A stretch of DNA of 10,626 nt from Candidatus Omnitrophica bacterium UBA1562 (GTDB lineage Bacteria; Omnitrophota; Gorgyraeia; Gygaellales; Profunditerraquicolaceae): contig DCOU01000139.1 in assembly GCA_002322525.1 (NCBI GenBank), forward strand, positions 1-10,626. Direction: 5' to 3'. Shown piece by piece: positions 1 through 7,680 of this stretch (its first letter is position 1; every line of letters starts with the position of its first letter). The notes under the pieces were generated by a model that was not told the DNA's origin, ran no database searches, and worked only from the letters and a program-made list of their open reading frames with translations. The position numbers and the translations under genes are program-made.

Positions 1-104
1 AACGAAGGGCAGGTGAAAACAGGATAGAGAACCGATCGCCTCTGTTGCTGCTATCAGGGATGCATAATGGTAAAACTTGCAGGGTAAGACATAAGCCGCC
101 CTAT
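1..104. other. window-edge flank with no supportable gene
   Basis: This stretch lies downstream of the receptor gene. Several short frames are open to the window edge on both strands, but none has a convincing start, ribosome site or recognisable peptide. I see no clear terminator hairpin for the receptor. The minus strand near positions 1-20 reads ACCTGCC followed by TTCGTT, which recalls the 3' end of cobalamin riboswitches. The conserved B12 core is not visible, so no riboswitch is called. Confidence 0.4.
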
Positions 105-1919
105 TTAAAATTCGATTTTTAAGCCGGCTTGGTAGGATACACCTGGCATGGGGATATCTTGGATATCTTCATAGTTCTTATCGAAAATATTCAATATGTC
201 CAGGTATAATTCTGCATTCTTTTTAAGGAATGCAGAAAAATGGAGGTCTACGAGAAAATAATCGCTTTGTGTTTTTCTGTCTTTATAAAGAAAATTTACC
301 TTTTGCGTGCCGAACGGGAGGTTTAGATCCAGGCAGGCATTGATTTGATTTGTAGGGTTATTTAACGCGTATTTCGATATATAGATGTTTTCTCTTTTTA
401 TATCGGAATCGACATAGGAGTATGAAAAGGCTGCCGAAACAAGATCCACCGGCCTAATATTCACTCCTGCCTCAACGCCTTCCACATCTGCGCGGGCGAT
501 ATTTTGCGCCTCATAAGCGGCAGCAGACGATGACGACTTTACCCAATCGATAAGGTCTTTTTCTTTTCTTTTGAATAAAGTCAGAGAAAAATCGAAAGGC
601 AAATCTTTATTATATCCATAATCAACGCCTGCCTCAAAAGAATCCGCCTTCTCCGGGCTAAGATCCGCATTCCCTGTATCTGTCGGGCTATTATAATAAA
701 GCTCTGTATAACTTGGCACCCTGAAAGAATGTCCGGCTGAGGTTCTGAATTTTGTATCCTTAAAAGGGATATAGGCGATACCCGCTGACGGAGAATACTG
801 GGCTTCGAATTTTTCATATTTATCGGCCCTCAGGCCCGCATTAAATATAACCTTTTCAAAAATATCTATACTACTATTTATAAAAAGGGCGCCATGCCCC
901 CTGTCATGATCGCCTAAATTTGTGCTTTCTATTTTTTCTTGACCGGCTTCGGTCCCGAATAATATATAACCTTTATATACGGGAATCGTAATCTGAACAT
1001 CGGTGCCATACGAATCTGTCATGTGGTCATTACGGTAGAATCCTGGCCTTGTTATATCTAATATAAATTTGTCAAAATGACGCCTGAAATAAAGCTTGGG
1101 TTCCAGCATTATTTCATCGCCTGTCTTGTATCCCATGGTAGTAAACATGGTTTCGGTCCATTCCTTGGATGGATAAGGCGCATAAAAGTCATTTGCCCCG
1201 AATTCTTTATTATCGTAACCTGCCAGAAGATCAAATTCTCGAGATTTGTCAAATTCGGCCGTAACAAATGACGTGAGCGTCCTCAATTTAAAATCCGTAT
1301 CATAACGATATCCGTTCGATTCTTTATTCTCAAAAGAGAAAAAACCGCTCAAGTTCTTCCAGCAATCCGAAAAAGACAGGTTTGAACAAACCGTCTCGTT
1401 GCTTCCATAAGAATTATTCAATAAAATCCTCACTCCTTCCGGCTTCTTGGTGATTATATTTACCACGCCTCCAAACGCATCCGCTCCGTATAGGCTTGAA
1501 CCGTGGCCTGGTAAAATTTCTATCCTTTCTATGCTGTCAAGCGACAAGCCTGTGTCAAAATTATGATGAGCCGTCTGTGGATCATTTATCCTGATCCCGT
1601 TAACAAGTATTAAATTCTGGCTATACGTAGAGCCCCGAATGCTTAAATCTGATTGAACGCCGTAAAGGCCCCTATTTCTCATGTCGATCGCCCCTTCGCC
1701 TTTAAGCAATTCCTCAATCGACTTTGCGCCTGATCTTTCTATAGACTCTTTATTTATTATATGAACATTCCTTGAGATCTTGGAGTATTCTATTGGGGTT
1801 CTTGTAGCAGTTAAGACTATGGGTTCTAATTTGATATCTTTTTCTCCGTCGGAAAATGCGTCAAGCGCGCACAAGAAAGAGATTATTGAAAATAACATAC
1901 ATGCCAAAAAAGTTTTCAT
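105..1919 (-). CDS. TonB-dependent outer-membrane receptor, BtuB-like
   Basis: This is a TonB-gated outer-membrane transporter that would import a scarce ligand such as a corrinoid or metal chelate into the periplasm. I chose the ATG at 1917-1919 over the TTG at 1938-1940, because only from there does a classical signal peptide begin (Lys, a hydrophobic run, then Ala-Phe-Ser near residue 23). The TTG also sits at the expected transcription start of the upstream promoter. From the ATG the protein is 604 aa. A TonB-box-like EPIVLTATR follows the signal peptide at about residues 32-40. Then comes a plug domain with the family motifs SIRG, LVNGIRIND, ERIEILPGHGSSLYGADAFGG and VNIITKKP. The remainder is a beta-barrel ending MPGVSYQAGLKIEF with the usual terminal Phe. 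Length and C-terminus fit the BtuB/FepA class. The substrate is not determined: no cobalamin riboswitch or Fur-like site is seen upstream, and no ABC transporter partner lies within the window. Confidence 0.9.
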   Translation of the reverse strand: MKTFLACMLFSIISFLCALDAFSDGEKDIKLEPIVLTATRTPIEYSKISRNVHIINKESIERSGAKSIEELLKGEGAIDMRNRGLYGVQSDLSIRGSTYSQNLILVNGIRINDPQTAHHNFDTGLSLDSIERIEILPGHGSSLYGADAFGGVVNIITKKPEGVRILLNNSYGSNETVCSNLSFSDCWKNLSGFFSFENKESNGYRYDTDFKLRTLTSFVTAEFDKSREFDLLAGYDNKEFGANDFYAPYPSKEWTETMFTTMGYKTGDEIMLEPKLYFRRHFDKFILDITRPGFYRNDHMTDSYGTDVQITIPVYKGYILFGTEAGQEKIESTNLGDHDRGHGALFINSSIDIFEKVIFNAGLRADKYEKFEAQYSPSAGIAYIPFKDTKFRTSAGHSFRVPSYTELYYNSPTDTGNADLSPEKADSFEAGVDYGYNKDLPFDFSLTLFKRKEKDLIDWVKSSSSAAAYEAQNIARADVEGVEAGVNIRPVDLVSAAFSYSYVDSDIKRENIYISKYALNNPTNQINACLDLNLPFGTQKVNFLYKDRKTQSDYFLVDLHFSAFLKKNAELYLDILNIFDKNYEDIQDIPMPGVSYQAGLKIEF

Positions 1920-1945
1920 ACGTTCATAATTGTAAACCAATAAAT

Positions 1946-1973
1946 AGTATACGGTTAACTATTAAGGCGTTAA
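1946..1973 (-). promoter_or_regulatory. probable sigma70-type promoter of the receptor gene
   Basis: On the minus strand a TATACT -10 element (1946-1951; 5 of 6 consensus) is preceded by 16 bases and a TTAACG -35 element (1968-1973; 4 of 6). Transcription would start near 1939, giving a leader of about 20 bases before the ATG at 1917-1919. No good Shine-Dalgarno sequence is visible in that leader. The -35 overlaps the downstream arm of the hairpin that follows purL. A 6-bp inverted repeat (AATAGT 1943-1948, ACTATT 1958-1963) straddles the -10 and could be an operator or chance. Confidence 0.5.
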
Positions 1974-2007
1974 AATGAGGCCAGCTTTGCGGCTACCCTC
2001 ATTTAAC
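1969..2007 (-). terminator. strong hairpin after purL; possible terminator or RNA element
   Basis: The arms GTTAAAATGAGG (1969-1980) and CCTCATTTAAC (1997-2007) pair with a single bulged base. The stem continues inward through a G-G mismatch, a U-G wobble and AGC/GCT to a six-base loop, CGCAAA when read on the minus strand. It lies 37 bases past the purL stop. Its UUUU run falls within the 3' arm and the sequence after the stem is not U-rich, so it would be an imperfect intrinsic terminator. It may instead act as an mRNA 3' end stabiliser, or as a structured element in front of the receptor gene. Confidence 0.5.
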
Positions 2008-2044
2008 TATATTACCCTCTACGTGTTATGTTAATGGAATTTGC

Positions 2045-4276
2045 TTATTTTTCCAGATACTTTTTCAATCCGCCTCTCCAGGCACTATCCAAATCTTTAA
2101 TTTTGGCGTCTATAAGTATTCTGCCGTCTTTTTTAATCGTCAATCCATCGCCACCAACTTCTCCGATCTCTTGAACGGGCACCCCTTGTTTAGCGGCAAT
2201 TTGCTTAATCTTGTCCGCGTTCTTAGGTGGGCAGGAAATTACGATCCTTGTCTGGGTTTTTCCGAATAGAAGAGCGTCGTTTCTGATATCGGCGCCTGAA
2301 AGATTTATGCTGGCGCCCTGTTTTTTGCTGCCGTCAGTAATGCAGCTCTCGGCTATCGCTACAGCCAATCCGCCTTCTGAGCAATCATGCAAAGAATTGG
2401 CTAAACCATGCCCTGTGATTTCCTGGCAACACTTTTGCAGGGATTTTTCTTTTTCAAGGTCTATTACCGGAACAGGCCCTTTTTTCAAATTGTGGACAAC
2501 CTTTAAATATTCGCTTCCGCCTAATTCATTCCTGCTCTCTCCGAGAAGAATTATTTTATCGCCTTGCTTTTTAAACGACTGCGTTCTTATCTTGGAGACG
2601 TCCTCTATCACCCCAACCATGCCTATTATGGCTGTGGGGTCAACAGAACCGCGCGGATTTTCATTATAGAAACTGACATTTCCGCTGACTACAGGCGTAT
2701 CTAACACCTTGCTTGCCTCCGATATCCCCAACACCACCTGCTTAAATTGCCAGAATATCTCAGGATCCATAGGATTCCCAAAATTCAATCCATCTGTTAA
2801 GGCCAGTGCTTTTGCGCCGGCGCAGGCAATATTTCTTGCTGCCTCAGCAACCGCAATTTGACCCCCTTTGTATGGATCCAAATAGCAGTATCTTCCGTTG
2901 CAGTCTACCGTCATAGCCAGGGCCTTTTTAGTCCCGGGAATAGCAACCACCGCACTATCAGAAGAGCCTGGCATGGATAAAATATCACCGGCGTTCTTTG
3001 GGTCGCTTTTCTTATAAACCAATTCCTTGCTTGATATGGTTGGGGTAGCAAGTAATTTTAACAGTACTTCTTTTAAATTTTCCGGCTCCTTCACCGTTTT
3101 CAGGTTTAAACTATTTGCCTGGTCTAAATACGCTGGCCGTTTTTCCTCTCTTTGGTATACCGGCGCTTCGATCAGAAATTTAACCGGCACTGACGCAACC
3201 ACATTATTCTTCTCCTTGACGGTCAATATGCCGTCGCTGGTCACTTTGCCTATAACTGTGGCCGGGACATTCCATTTGGAGAATGTCTTTTTAACTTTTT
3301 CTAACTTCTCTTTTTCTACTATCACCAACATTCTTTCTTGAGATTCGGAAAGCATAACCTCGTAAGAGTCCATCCCCTCTTCCTTGCGAGGCACTAAGTT
3401 TAAGTCTATTTCAATGCCCATACCCGCCTTATACGCTGTTTCCGCCGTAGAGCAAACGAGTCCGGCAGCGCCCATATCCTGCATTCCCACCGTCAAACCA
3501 TTCTCTATTAATTCAAGACAGGCCTCTCGCAGTATCCTGCCCATCTTGGGATCGCCTATAGCCACTGCTGATTTCTTTTTTTCGGACCCCTCATCCAAGC
3601 CTCCGGAAGCAAAACTTGCCCCTGCCACGCCATCCCTGCCCGTTGCTCCGCCGACAATCAAAATCGGATTCCCAACGCCGCTGGCCCTTGCCTTTGTTAA
3701 ATTCTTCTTCTTTAAAATACCGACTGTCATTGCATTCACCAGGGGGTTTCCTTCGTAGCACTCATCAAAGTATATCTCTCCGCCCACAACCGGTATTCCT
3801 ACTTTATTGGCGTAATCCGTAAAGCCTCTGCCAATTTCCTTAAATAAAAATCTCACTTTTTCATCGGAAAGATTGCCTAATCGTAACGAACCCAGAAGCC
3901 CTACAGGCTTGGCGCCCATAGTAAAAATATCCCTGATGCAACCGCCTCCGCCTGTAGCTGACGCCTCATAGGGCTCTACGACCGACGGGTGGTTGTGAGA
4001 TTCTACTTTAAAGGCCACTCCCAGGCCGTCACCTAAATCTACAACCCCTGCATTTTCACCGGGACCCTGTAACACCTGTTTGCCTGTCGTATGAAATAAT
4101 TTCAAAACTGGTTTTGAATTCTTATAGCTGCAATGTTCCGACCACATAGCGGAGAATAACCCAAGTTCTGTAAAATTAGGTTCTCTCTTCAAAAGACTAC
4201 ATATTTTCTTATACTCCTCTTGGCTTAAGCCTTGTTCTTTAACTACATCGGGTGTTATTGTTACGTTTTCCACCAT
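2045..4276 (-). CDS. purL: phosphoribosylformylglycinamidine synthase subunit PurL (short form)
   Basis: PurL is the synthetase subunit of FGAM synthase. It catalyses the fourth step of de novo purine synthesis: FGAR + ATP + ammonia (from glutamine) to FGAM, in the cytoplasm. The 743-aa length fits the small PurL type, which works with separate PurQ (glutaminase) and PurS. Visible signatures are WSEHCSYKNS (residues 45-54, including the conserved His48), GPGENAG (71-77), the nucleotide-binding SHNHPS (93-98), a glycine-rich ATGGGGCIRDIF segment, and in the second half the duplicated AIRS-like motifs TDGLNFGNP, VVSGNVSFYNE and HDCSEGGLAVAIAES. The protein is complete at both ends. It is the last gene of the UPF0371-hisF-guaA-purL run, 60 bases after guaA. 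purQ and purS are not in this window. The AGGAGG ribosome site is only 2 bases from the ATG and 5 from the following GTG codon, so the true start could be one codon later. Confidence 0.97.
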   Translation of the reverse strand: MVENVTITPDVVKEQGLSQEEYKKICSLLKREPNFTELGLFSAMWSEHCSYKNSKPVLKLFHTTGKQVLQGPGENAGVVDLGDGLGVAFKVESHNHPSVVEPYEASATGGGGCIRDIFTMGAKPVGLLGSLRLGNLSDEKVRFLFKEIGRGFTDYANKVGIPVVGGEIYFDECYEGNPLVNAMTVGILKKKNLTKARASGVGNPILIVGGATGRDGVAGASFASGGLDEGSEKKKSAVAIGDPKMGRILREACLELIENGLTVGMQDMGAAGLVCSTAETAYKAGMGIEIDLNLVPRKEEGMDSYEVMLSESQERMLVIVEKEKLEKVKKTFSKWNVPATVIGKVTSDGILTVKEKNNVVASVPVKFLIEAPVYQREEKRPAYLDQANSLNLKTVKEPENLKEVLLKLLATPTISSKELVYKKSDPKNAGDILSMPGSSDSAVVAIPGTKKALAMTVDCNGRYCYLDPYKGGQIAVAEAARNIACAGAKALALTDGLNFGNPMDPEIFWQFKQVVLGISEASKVLDTPVVSGNVSFYNENPRGSVDPTAIIGMVGVIEDVSKIRTQSFKKQGDKIILLGESRNELGGSEYLKVVHNLKKGPVPVIDLEKEKSLQKCCQEITGHGLANSLHDCSEGGLAVAIAESCITDGSKKQGASINLSGADIRNDALLFGKTQTRIVISCPPKNADKIKQIAAKQGVPVQEIGEVGGDGLTIKKDGRILIDAKIKDLDSAWRGGLKKYLEK

Positions 4277-4278
4277 CT

Positions 4279-4284
4279 CCTCCT
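4279..4284 (-). promoter_or_regulatory. purL ribosome binding site with unusual spacing
   Basis: A perfect AGGAGG lies only 2 bases upstream of the assigned ATG (4274-4276). The next codon is GTG (4271-4273) and would have a more usual 5-base spacing. Initiation at GTG would remove only the first Met, so the protein is essentially unchanged. Confidence 0.6.
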
Positions 4285-4336
4285 TTAATGTCAGTTTTGG
4301 TTATGTCAATCTTTAATGCGCTATATTCTCTAAATC

Positions 4337-5275
4337 CTATATATATTCTATTGTGCTTGGCGGTTTCGGGGTTATATCGTACAAAACTTTTACCACCTGA
4401 GGAATTTCTTTTATCATTCTGTCTCTTATGCTTTCAAGCGTTTCCCATGGAATTTTCGTGACAGAAGCTGTCATGGCATCTTTGCTTTCTACCGATCTTA
4501 TGGCAATAATATTCCCGAAAGACCTCTTTCCATTTCTTATGCCCGTGGCCTTATCATTAAGTAGAACGGCAAAAGCCTGGAATGGTTTTAGCTCTTCTAT
4601 CCCATCCTCTACGATAGATACGGCATGCCTCAATATCTTAACCCTTTCAGGCGTAACCTCTCCTACTATCCTCGTGGCAAGCCCAGGCCCTGGAAACGGC
4701 ATTTGTTTATAAACTCTTTGCGAAAAACCCAATTCCTTAGCCACTTTTCTCACTTGAGGCTTAAAAATTTCTCTTAGGGGTTCTACCGCTTTGAAACCAA
4801 AGTGCTTTTTAGGATCAATGCCTATCTGCTTTAGAATGTTATGCTGCGTCTTTATCTTGCCTTTTGTCTCGATAATGTCGGCTGCTATCGTCCCCTGGAT
4901 CATGGACTCCACGCCGGCTTCCTTAACTGCCTTGCCCAATGTTTTATAGAACAGATTCCGGAAGGCCTTTCTCTTCTCTTCAGGGTCTTCTTTTCCTTTG
5001 AGCGCTTTGAAAAAATCTTTTTGAACGCTCAGCGTCTTTACCTTTATTCCGAACGGCTTAAGCTCTCCCCTAACCCTTTTTTCATCGCTGTCACGCATCA
5101 AACCATCATCTATAAAAACTATAATTGCCCTACTGCCCAATGCCTTATGGGCTAAAACCGCGCAAGTCATGCTATCAACGCCGCCTGACGTGGCAACCAA
5201 AGCCCCTCTTTTCCCAACTTCTTTTTTTATTTCATTTATTTTAGATCTTATAAATTGTTTAGGCTCAAAATTCAT
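4337..5275 (-). CDS. guaA: GMP synthase ATP-pyrophosphatase subunit (stand-alone, archaeal-type GuaA C-terminal part)
   Basis: This protein adenylates XMP and aminates it to GMP, using ammonia from a glutaminase partner. At 312 aa it corresponds only to the ATP-PPase plus dimerisation domains of GuaA. The N-terminal class-I glutaminase domain of the usual ~510-525-aa bacterial protein is absent, as in archaeal GuaA subunit B. Evidence is the PP-loop SGGVDS (residues 30-35), FIDDGLMR, the substrate-binding stretch GTIAADIIETKGKIKTQHN, PFPGPGLATRI, and the C-terminal YDITPKPPSTIEYI, which matches the family end YDI-KPP-TIE. The start is well supported: ATG with AGGAGG 4 bases upstream, and no coding room for a glutaminase domain in front, because hisF ends 14 bases before. 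It is probably translated with hisF. The glutaminase subunit must be encoded elsewhere, or free ammonia is used. The gene is full length for the split form and not a truncation. Confidence 0.95.
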   Translation of the reverse strand: MNFEPKQFIRSKINEIKKEVGKRGALVATSGGVDSMTCAVLAHKALGSRAIIVFIDDGLMRDSDEKRVRGELKPFGIKVKTLSVQKDFFKALKGKEDPEEKRKAFRNLFYKTLGKAVKEAGVESMIQGTIAADIIETKGKIKTQHNILKQIGIDPKKHFGFKAVEPLREIFKPQVRKVAKELGFSQRVYKQMPFPGPGLATRIVGEVTPERVKILRHAVSIVEDGIEELKPFQAFAVLLNDKATGIRNGKRSFGNIIAIRSVESKDAMTASVTKIPWETLESIRDRMIKEIPQVVKVLYDITPKPPSTIEYI

Positions 5276-5279
5276 ACCC

Positions 5280-5285
5280 CCTCCT
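5280..5285 (-). promoter_or_regulatory. guaA ribosome binding site
   Basis: A perfect AGGAGG sits 4 bases before the guaA ATG, in the 14-base gap after the hisF stop. It fixes the start of the short, glutaminase-less GuaA and argues against this gene being the 3' half of a broken full-length guaA. Confidence 0.8.
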
Positions 5286-5289
5286 CTTT

Positions 5290-6060
5290 CTATTCTACAA
5301 TAGGAATCCCCGTACCTTTCAAATACTTCTTTGCTTCCTTAATTGAAATCTCGCCAAAGTGAAATACTGAAGCGCAAAGGACTGCCGACGCCTTCGCGTC
5401 AACTACAGCCTCATAAAGATGCTCGAGTTTCCCGGCGCCGCCAGAAGCCACGACAGGAATGGATACTGCTTCCGCAACCGCTTTTGTCATTTCGATATCG
5501 TACCCCTTTTTAGTCCCATCGGCATCTTTACTCGTCAATAGAATTTCTCCCGCTCCAAGGTCTTCAGCGCGTTTTGCCCATTTAACAATGTCGACGCCAG
5601 TAGCCTCAGTACCACCGTTTACGAGAACTTCCAGGCGCGGTCTGCCGGAGGTTTTAGAATTCTTTTTACCGTCTATTGCAACTATAATTTTTTCTTTGCC
5701 AAATTTTTTAACGGCATCCCTTATTAAGTCAGGATCCTTAAAAGCCGACGTGTTTATAGAAACTTTTTTAACTCCCAGAGCGAACAGCACTTCTATGTCA
5801 TCGACATTCCTGATGCCGCCTCCTACGGTAAAGGGAACTGTTGCAACGCTTGCCACCTTCCTTACCCAATCTATCCTTGTTGCCCTATTCTCAACAGAAG
5901 CCGCTATATCCAAAAAGACAAGTTCATCGGCCCCCTCTTTACAATAGGCTGTAGCCGCTTCAACCGGATCCCGGGCATCGCGCAGATCAACGAATTTTAC
6001 GCCTTTAACTACCCGTCCGTTTTTAATATCCAGGCATGGGATGATCTTAACAGGTTTCAT
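5290..6060 (-). CDS. hisF: imidazole glycerol phosphate synthase cyclase subunit HisF
   Basis: HisF is the (beta-alpha)8-barrel subunit that uses ammonia delivered by HisH to convert PRFAR to imidazole glycerol phosphate and AICAR. This connects histidine synthesis to the purine pathway. The 256-aa length is normal. The catalytic aspartates are in place: Asp11 in IIPCLDIKNGRVVKG and Asp130 in VAIDGKK. Phosphate-binding loops TVGGGIR (residues 78-84) and PVVASGGAG are present, as is LLTSKDADGTKKGYD near residue 175; many homologues have Met where Lys stands in TSKD. No hisH, hisA or other his gene is nearby. The gene starts 10 bases after the UPF0371 stop and ends 14 bases before guaA, so it is very probably co-transcribed and perhaps translationally coupled. 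Its ribosome site is weak, which fits coupling. Confidence 0.97.
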   Translation of the reverse strand: MKPVKIIPCLDIKNGRVVKGVKFVDLRDARDPVEAATAYCKEGADELVFLDIAASVENRATRIDWVRKVASVATVPFTVGGGIRNVDDIEVLFALGVKKVSINTSAFKDPDLIRDAVKKFGKEKIIVAIDGKKNSKTSGRPRLEVLVNGGTEATGVDIVKWAKRAEDLGAGEILLTSKDADGTKKGYDIEMTKAVAEAVSIPVVASGGAGKLEHLYEAVVDAKASAVLCASVFHFGEISIKEAKKYLKGTGIPIVE

Positions 6061-6070
6061 AATAATCTCA

Positions 6071-7594
6071 TTATCTTAAGAAATATCCGGGTGCGGTCGG
6101 ATTACCGTCGGTAGTGACATTGATACCTAACTTTCTTAATCCTCCCTCATCGCCTTTGGAAGGCAAGTGAGTCAAATGCATCTGGCAATCTTTTAGGGTC
6201 CCTAATTTTTTTGTTGCCACTTCTGCGGCCGGATTTGTAGTGGCGCTTATGGAAAGCGCTATCACTATCTCTTCCACATCCAGGCTTTCTGAACGCATTT
6301 TGAGCGTCTCTTTCTTAAGGGTACTTATATTATTTATAACGGATTTTGGAAGAAGGTTCATTTCGTCAGGTATCTTTGCTAATTTCTTAACGGCGTTCAA
6401 TACGACTGCCGATGCCGCGTGCAGAAGCGGAGAGTTTTTACCTTTTATCACTTTGCCGGTATGCAATTCTATGGCTGCGCCGCAAAATATGCCCTTATAA
6501 CCCTTTTTTTTCTTCTCTGCTTCCTGGGCGGCTTCCCTTGCAGGTGTCACACAAGGCCTATCCTCTTCCTTCAGGTCTAATCCTTCCATTAAATTCTTGG
6601 CGCGCTCTACAACATCCTTAAGCTGTATCCCAAGCATAAATTCCATCTTATAGCGGTAATACCTTCTTATGATCTCTTGCTTGGCGGCATCCTGAACTAT
6701 TTTGTCATCGATAATGCCGAATCCTGCCCTGTTTACCCCCATATCAGTAGGGGAATTATACATAAACATGCTTTTATCATTTTTAATGATCCGTTCCAGG
6801 ATCTTCTTCAATATAGGAAAAGCCTCAACGTCCCTATTGTAATTGATGGCTTCTTTCTTATATGCGGCTAAATGAAAAGGGTCAACCATGTTAAAATCTT
6901 TTAAGTCAGCCGTAGCGGATTCATAAGCCACGTTCACGGGGTGCTTCAATGGCAGGTTCCAGATGGGGAAAGTTTCAAACTTGGCATATCCTGAATTTAT
7001 TCCCTTTTTATGGTCGTGATATAATTGAGAAAGGCATGTGGCCAATTTGCCGCTACCCGGCCCTGGCGCTGTAACTACAACTATAGGTTTTTTCGTCTGA
7101 ATATACTCATTGCCCCCGTAACCTTCTTCGCCGACTATTCTTTCAACATCAAACGGATAACCAGGTATTTCTTTATGTATATAAGTAGCTATGCCTTGCC
7201 GTTCCAGCCTATTCCTGAACCTTATTGTCTGTGCGTCATTTTTAAAATGGGTCAATACAACACTCGATACGTCCAACCCCCAATCCTTAAGATCGTCTAT
7301 CATATACAATGTGGCCGTATCATAGGTCATCCCTAAGTCGCCGCCCAAGCGCCCCATTTCCACATCTTTCGAATTAACGCAAAAAATGATTTCTGTCTGG
7401 TCGCCTAATGATTTAAGAAGCCTCAACTTCACCCTAGGGTCATATCCTGGCAGGACGCGGGACGCATGATAATCAAAACAGAGTTTTCCTCCAAATTCAA
7501 GATAGAGCTTATGATCGAATTTCTTTACTCTTTCTAATATTGATTTCGATTGTTCCTTAAGGTATTTTTCGTTATCAAACCCTATTTTTTTCAT
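6071..7594 (-). CDS. UPF0371 / DUF1846 family protein of unknown function
   Basis: The protein belongs to the UPF0371 (DUF1846) family, recognised by its start (MKKIGFDNEKYL), the segment LYLEFGGKL-DYHASRVLPGYDP (residues 30-53) and the overall length of about 500 aa. The biochemical role of the family is unknown to me. Visible features are a glycine-rich, P-loop-like APGPGSGK (176-183) after a hydrophobic beta strand, which suggests binding of a nucleotide or other phosphate ligand; FETFPIWNLPLKHPVN (206-221); MYNSPTDMGVNRAG (278-291); and FCGAAIELHTGKVIKGKNSPLLHAASAVVLNA in the C-terminal third. There is no signal peptide or membrane segment, so it should be cytoplasmic. It is the first gene after the strongest promoter of the window and lies 10 bases ahead of hisF, followed by guaA and purL. 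That placement suggests a role connected with purine or amidotransfer metabolism, but this is inference only. The start codon has only a weak ribosome site (ATAGG). Confidence 0.9.
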   Translation of the reverse strand: MKKIGFDNEKYLKEQSKSILERVKKFDHKLYLEFGGKLCFDYHASRVLPGYDPRVKLRLLKSLGDQTEIIFCVNSKDVEMGRLGGDLGMTYDTATLYMIDDLKDWGLDVSSVVLTHFKNDAQTIRFRNRLERQGIATYIHKEIPGYPFDVERIVGEEGYGGNEYIQTKKPIVVVTAPGPGSGKLATCLSQLYHDHKKGINSGYAKFETFPIWNLPLKHPVNVAYESATADLKDFNMVDPFHLAAYKKEAINYNRDVEAFPILKKILERIIKNDKSMFMYNSPTDMGVNRAGFGIIDDKIVQDAAKQEIIRRYYRYKMEFMLGIQLKDVVERAKNLMEGLDLKEEDRPCVTPAREAAQEAEKKKKGYKGIFCGAAIELHTGKVIKGKNSPLLHAASAVVLNAVKKLAKIPDEMNLLPKSVINNISTLKKETLKMRSESLDVEEIVIALSISATTNPAAEVATKKLGTLKDCQMHLTHLPSKGDEGGLRKLGINVTTDGNPTAPGYFLR

Positions 7595-7616
7595 ATTGGC
7601 CTATCTATAAAGCAAA

Positions 7617-7626
7617 AAGACGTCTT
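7617..7626. promoter_or_regulatory. 10-bp palindrome in the UPF0371 leader
   Basis: AAGACGTCTT is a perfect palindrome located between the predicted transcription start and the UPF0371 ATG. It has no loop, so it would act as a DNA site rather than an RNA hairpin. It could be a regulator binding site or chance; I see no second copy in the window. Confidence 0.25.
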
Positions 7627-7680
7627 CTCAACTATAAAAATTTTCCTTTGTAATCATAATGTTAGTCCAAGGCATAACTA

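Noticed and set aside
1..104. Possible cobalamin riboswitch end on the minus strand (ACCTGCC near position 15, followed by TTCGTT)
   Set aside because: The B12-box core and the other conserved stems are not recognisable in the 104 bases, and it would lie downstream of the receptor gene. A covariance-model search on extended sequence would settle it.
1..107. Short open frames running into the window edge on both strands
   Set aside because: No start with a ribosome site and no recognisable peptide; several frames are open only because the stretch is short.
1917..1940. Upstream TTG start (1938-1940) for the receptor
   Set aside because: It adds seven charged or polar residues in front of a typical signal peptide and coincides with the predicted transcription start.
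3384..3758. Plus-strand open frames of 64-162 codons across purL, hisF, guaA and the other genes
   Set aside because: They are antisense shadows of well-identified genes, with no ribosome sites and no recognisable domains.
4277..4336. TTGACA (4305-4310) and a TGACAT direct repeat in the guaA-purL gap as a purL promoter
   Set aside because: No acceptable -10 at the right spacing; the position falls on the ribosome site. The repeat may be chance.
7628..7657. Nine-codon open frame in the UPF0371 leader as a leader peptide
   Set aside because: No credible ribosome site, no run of regulatory codons and no attenuator-like paired hairpins after it.
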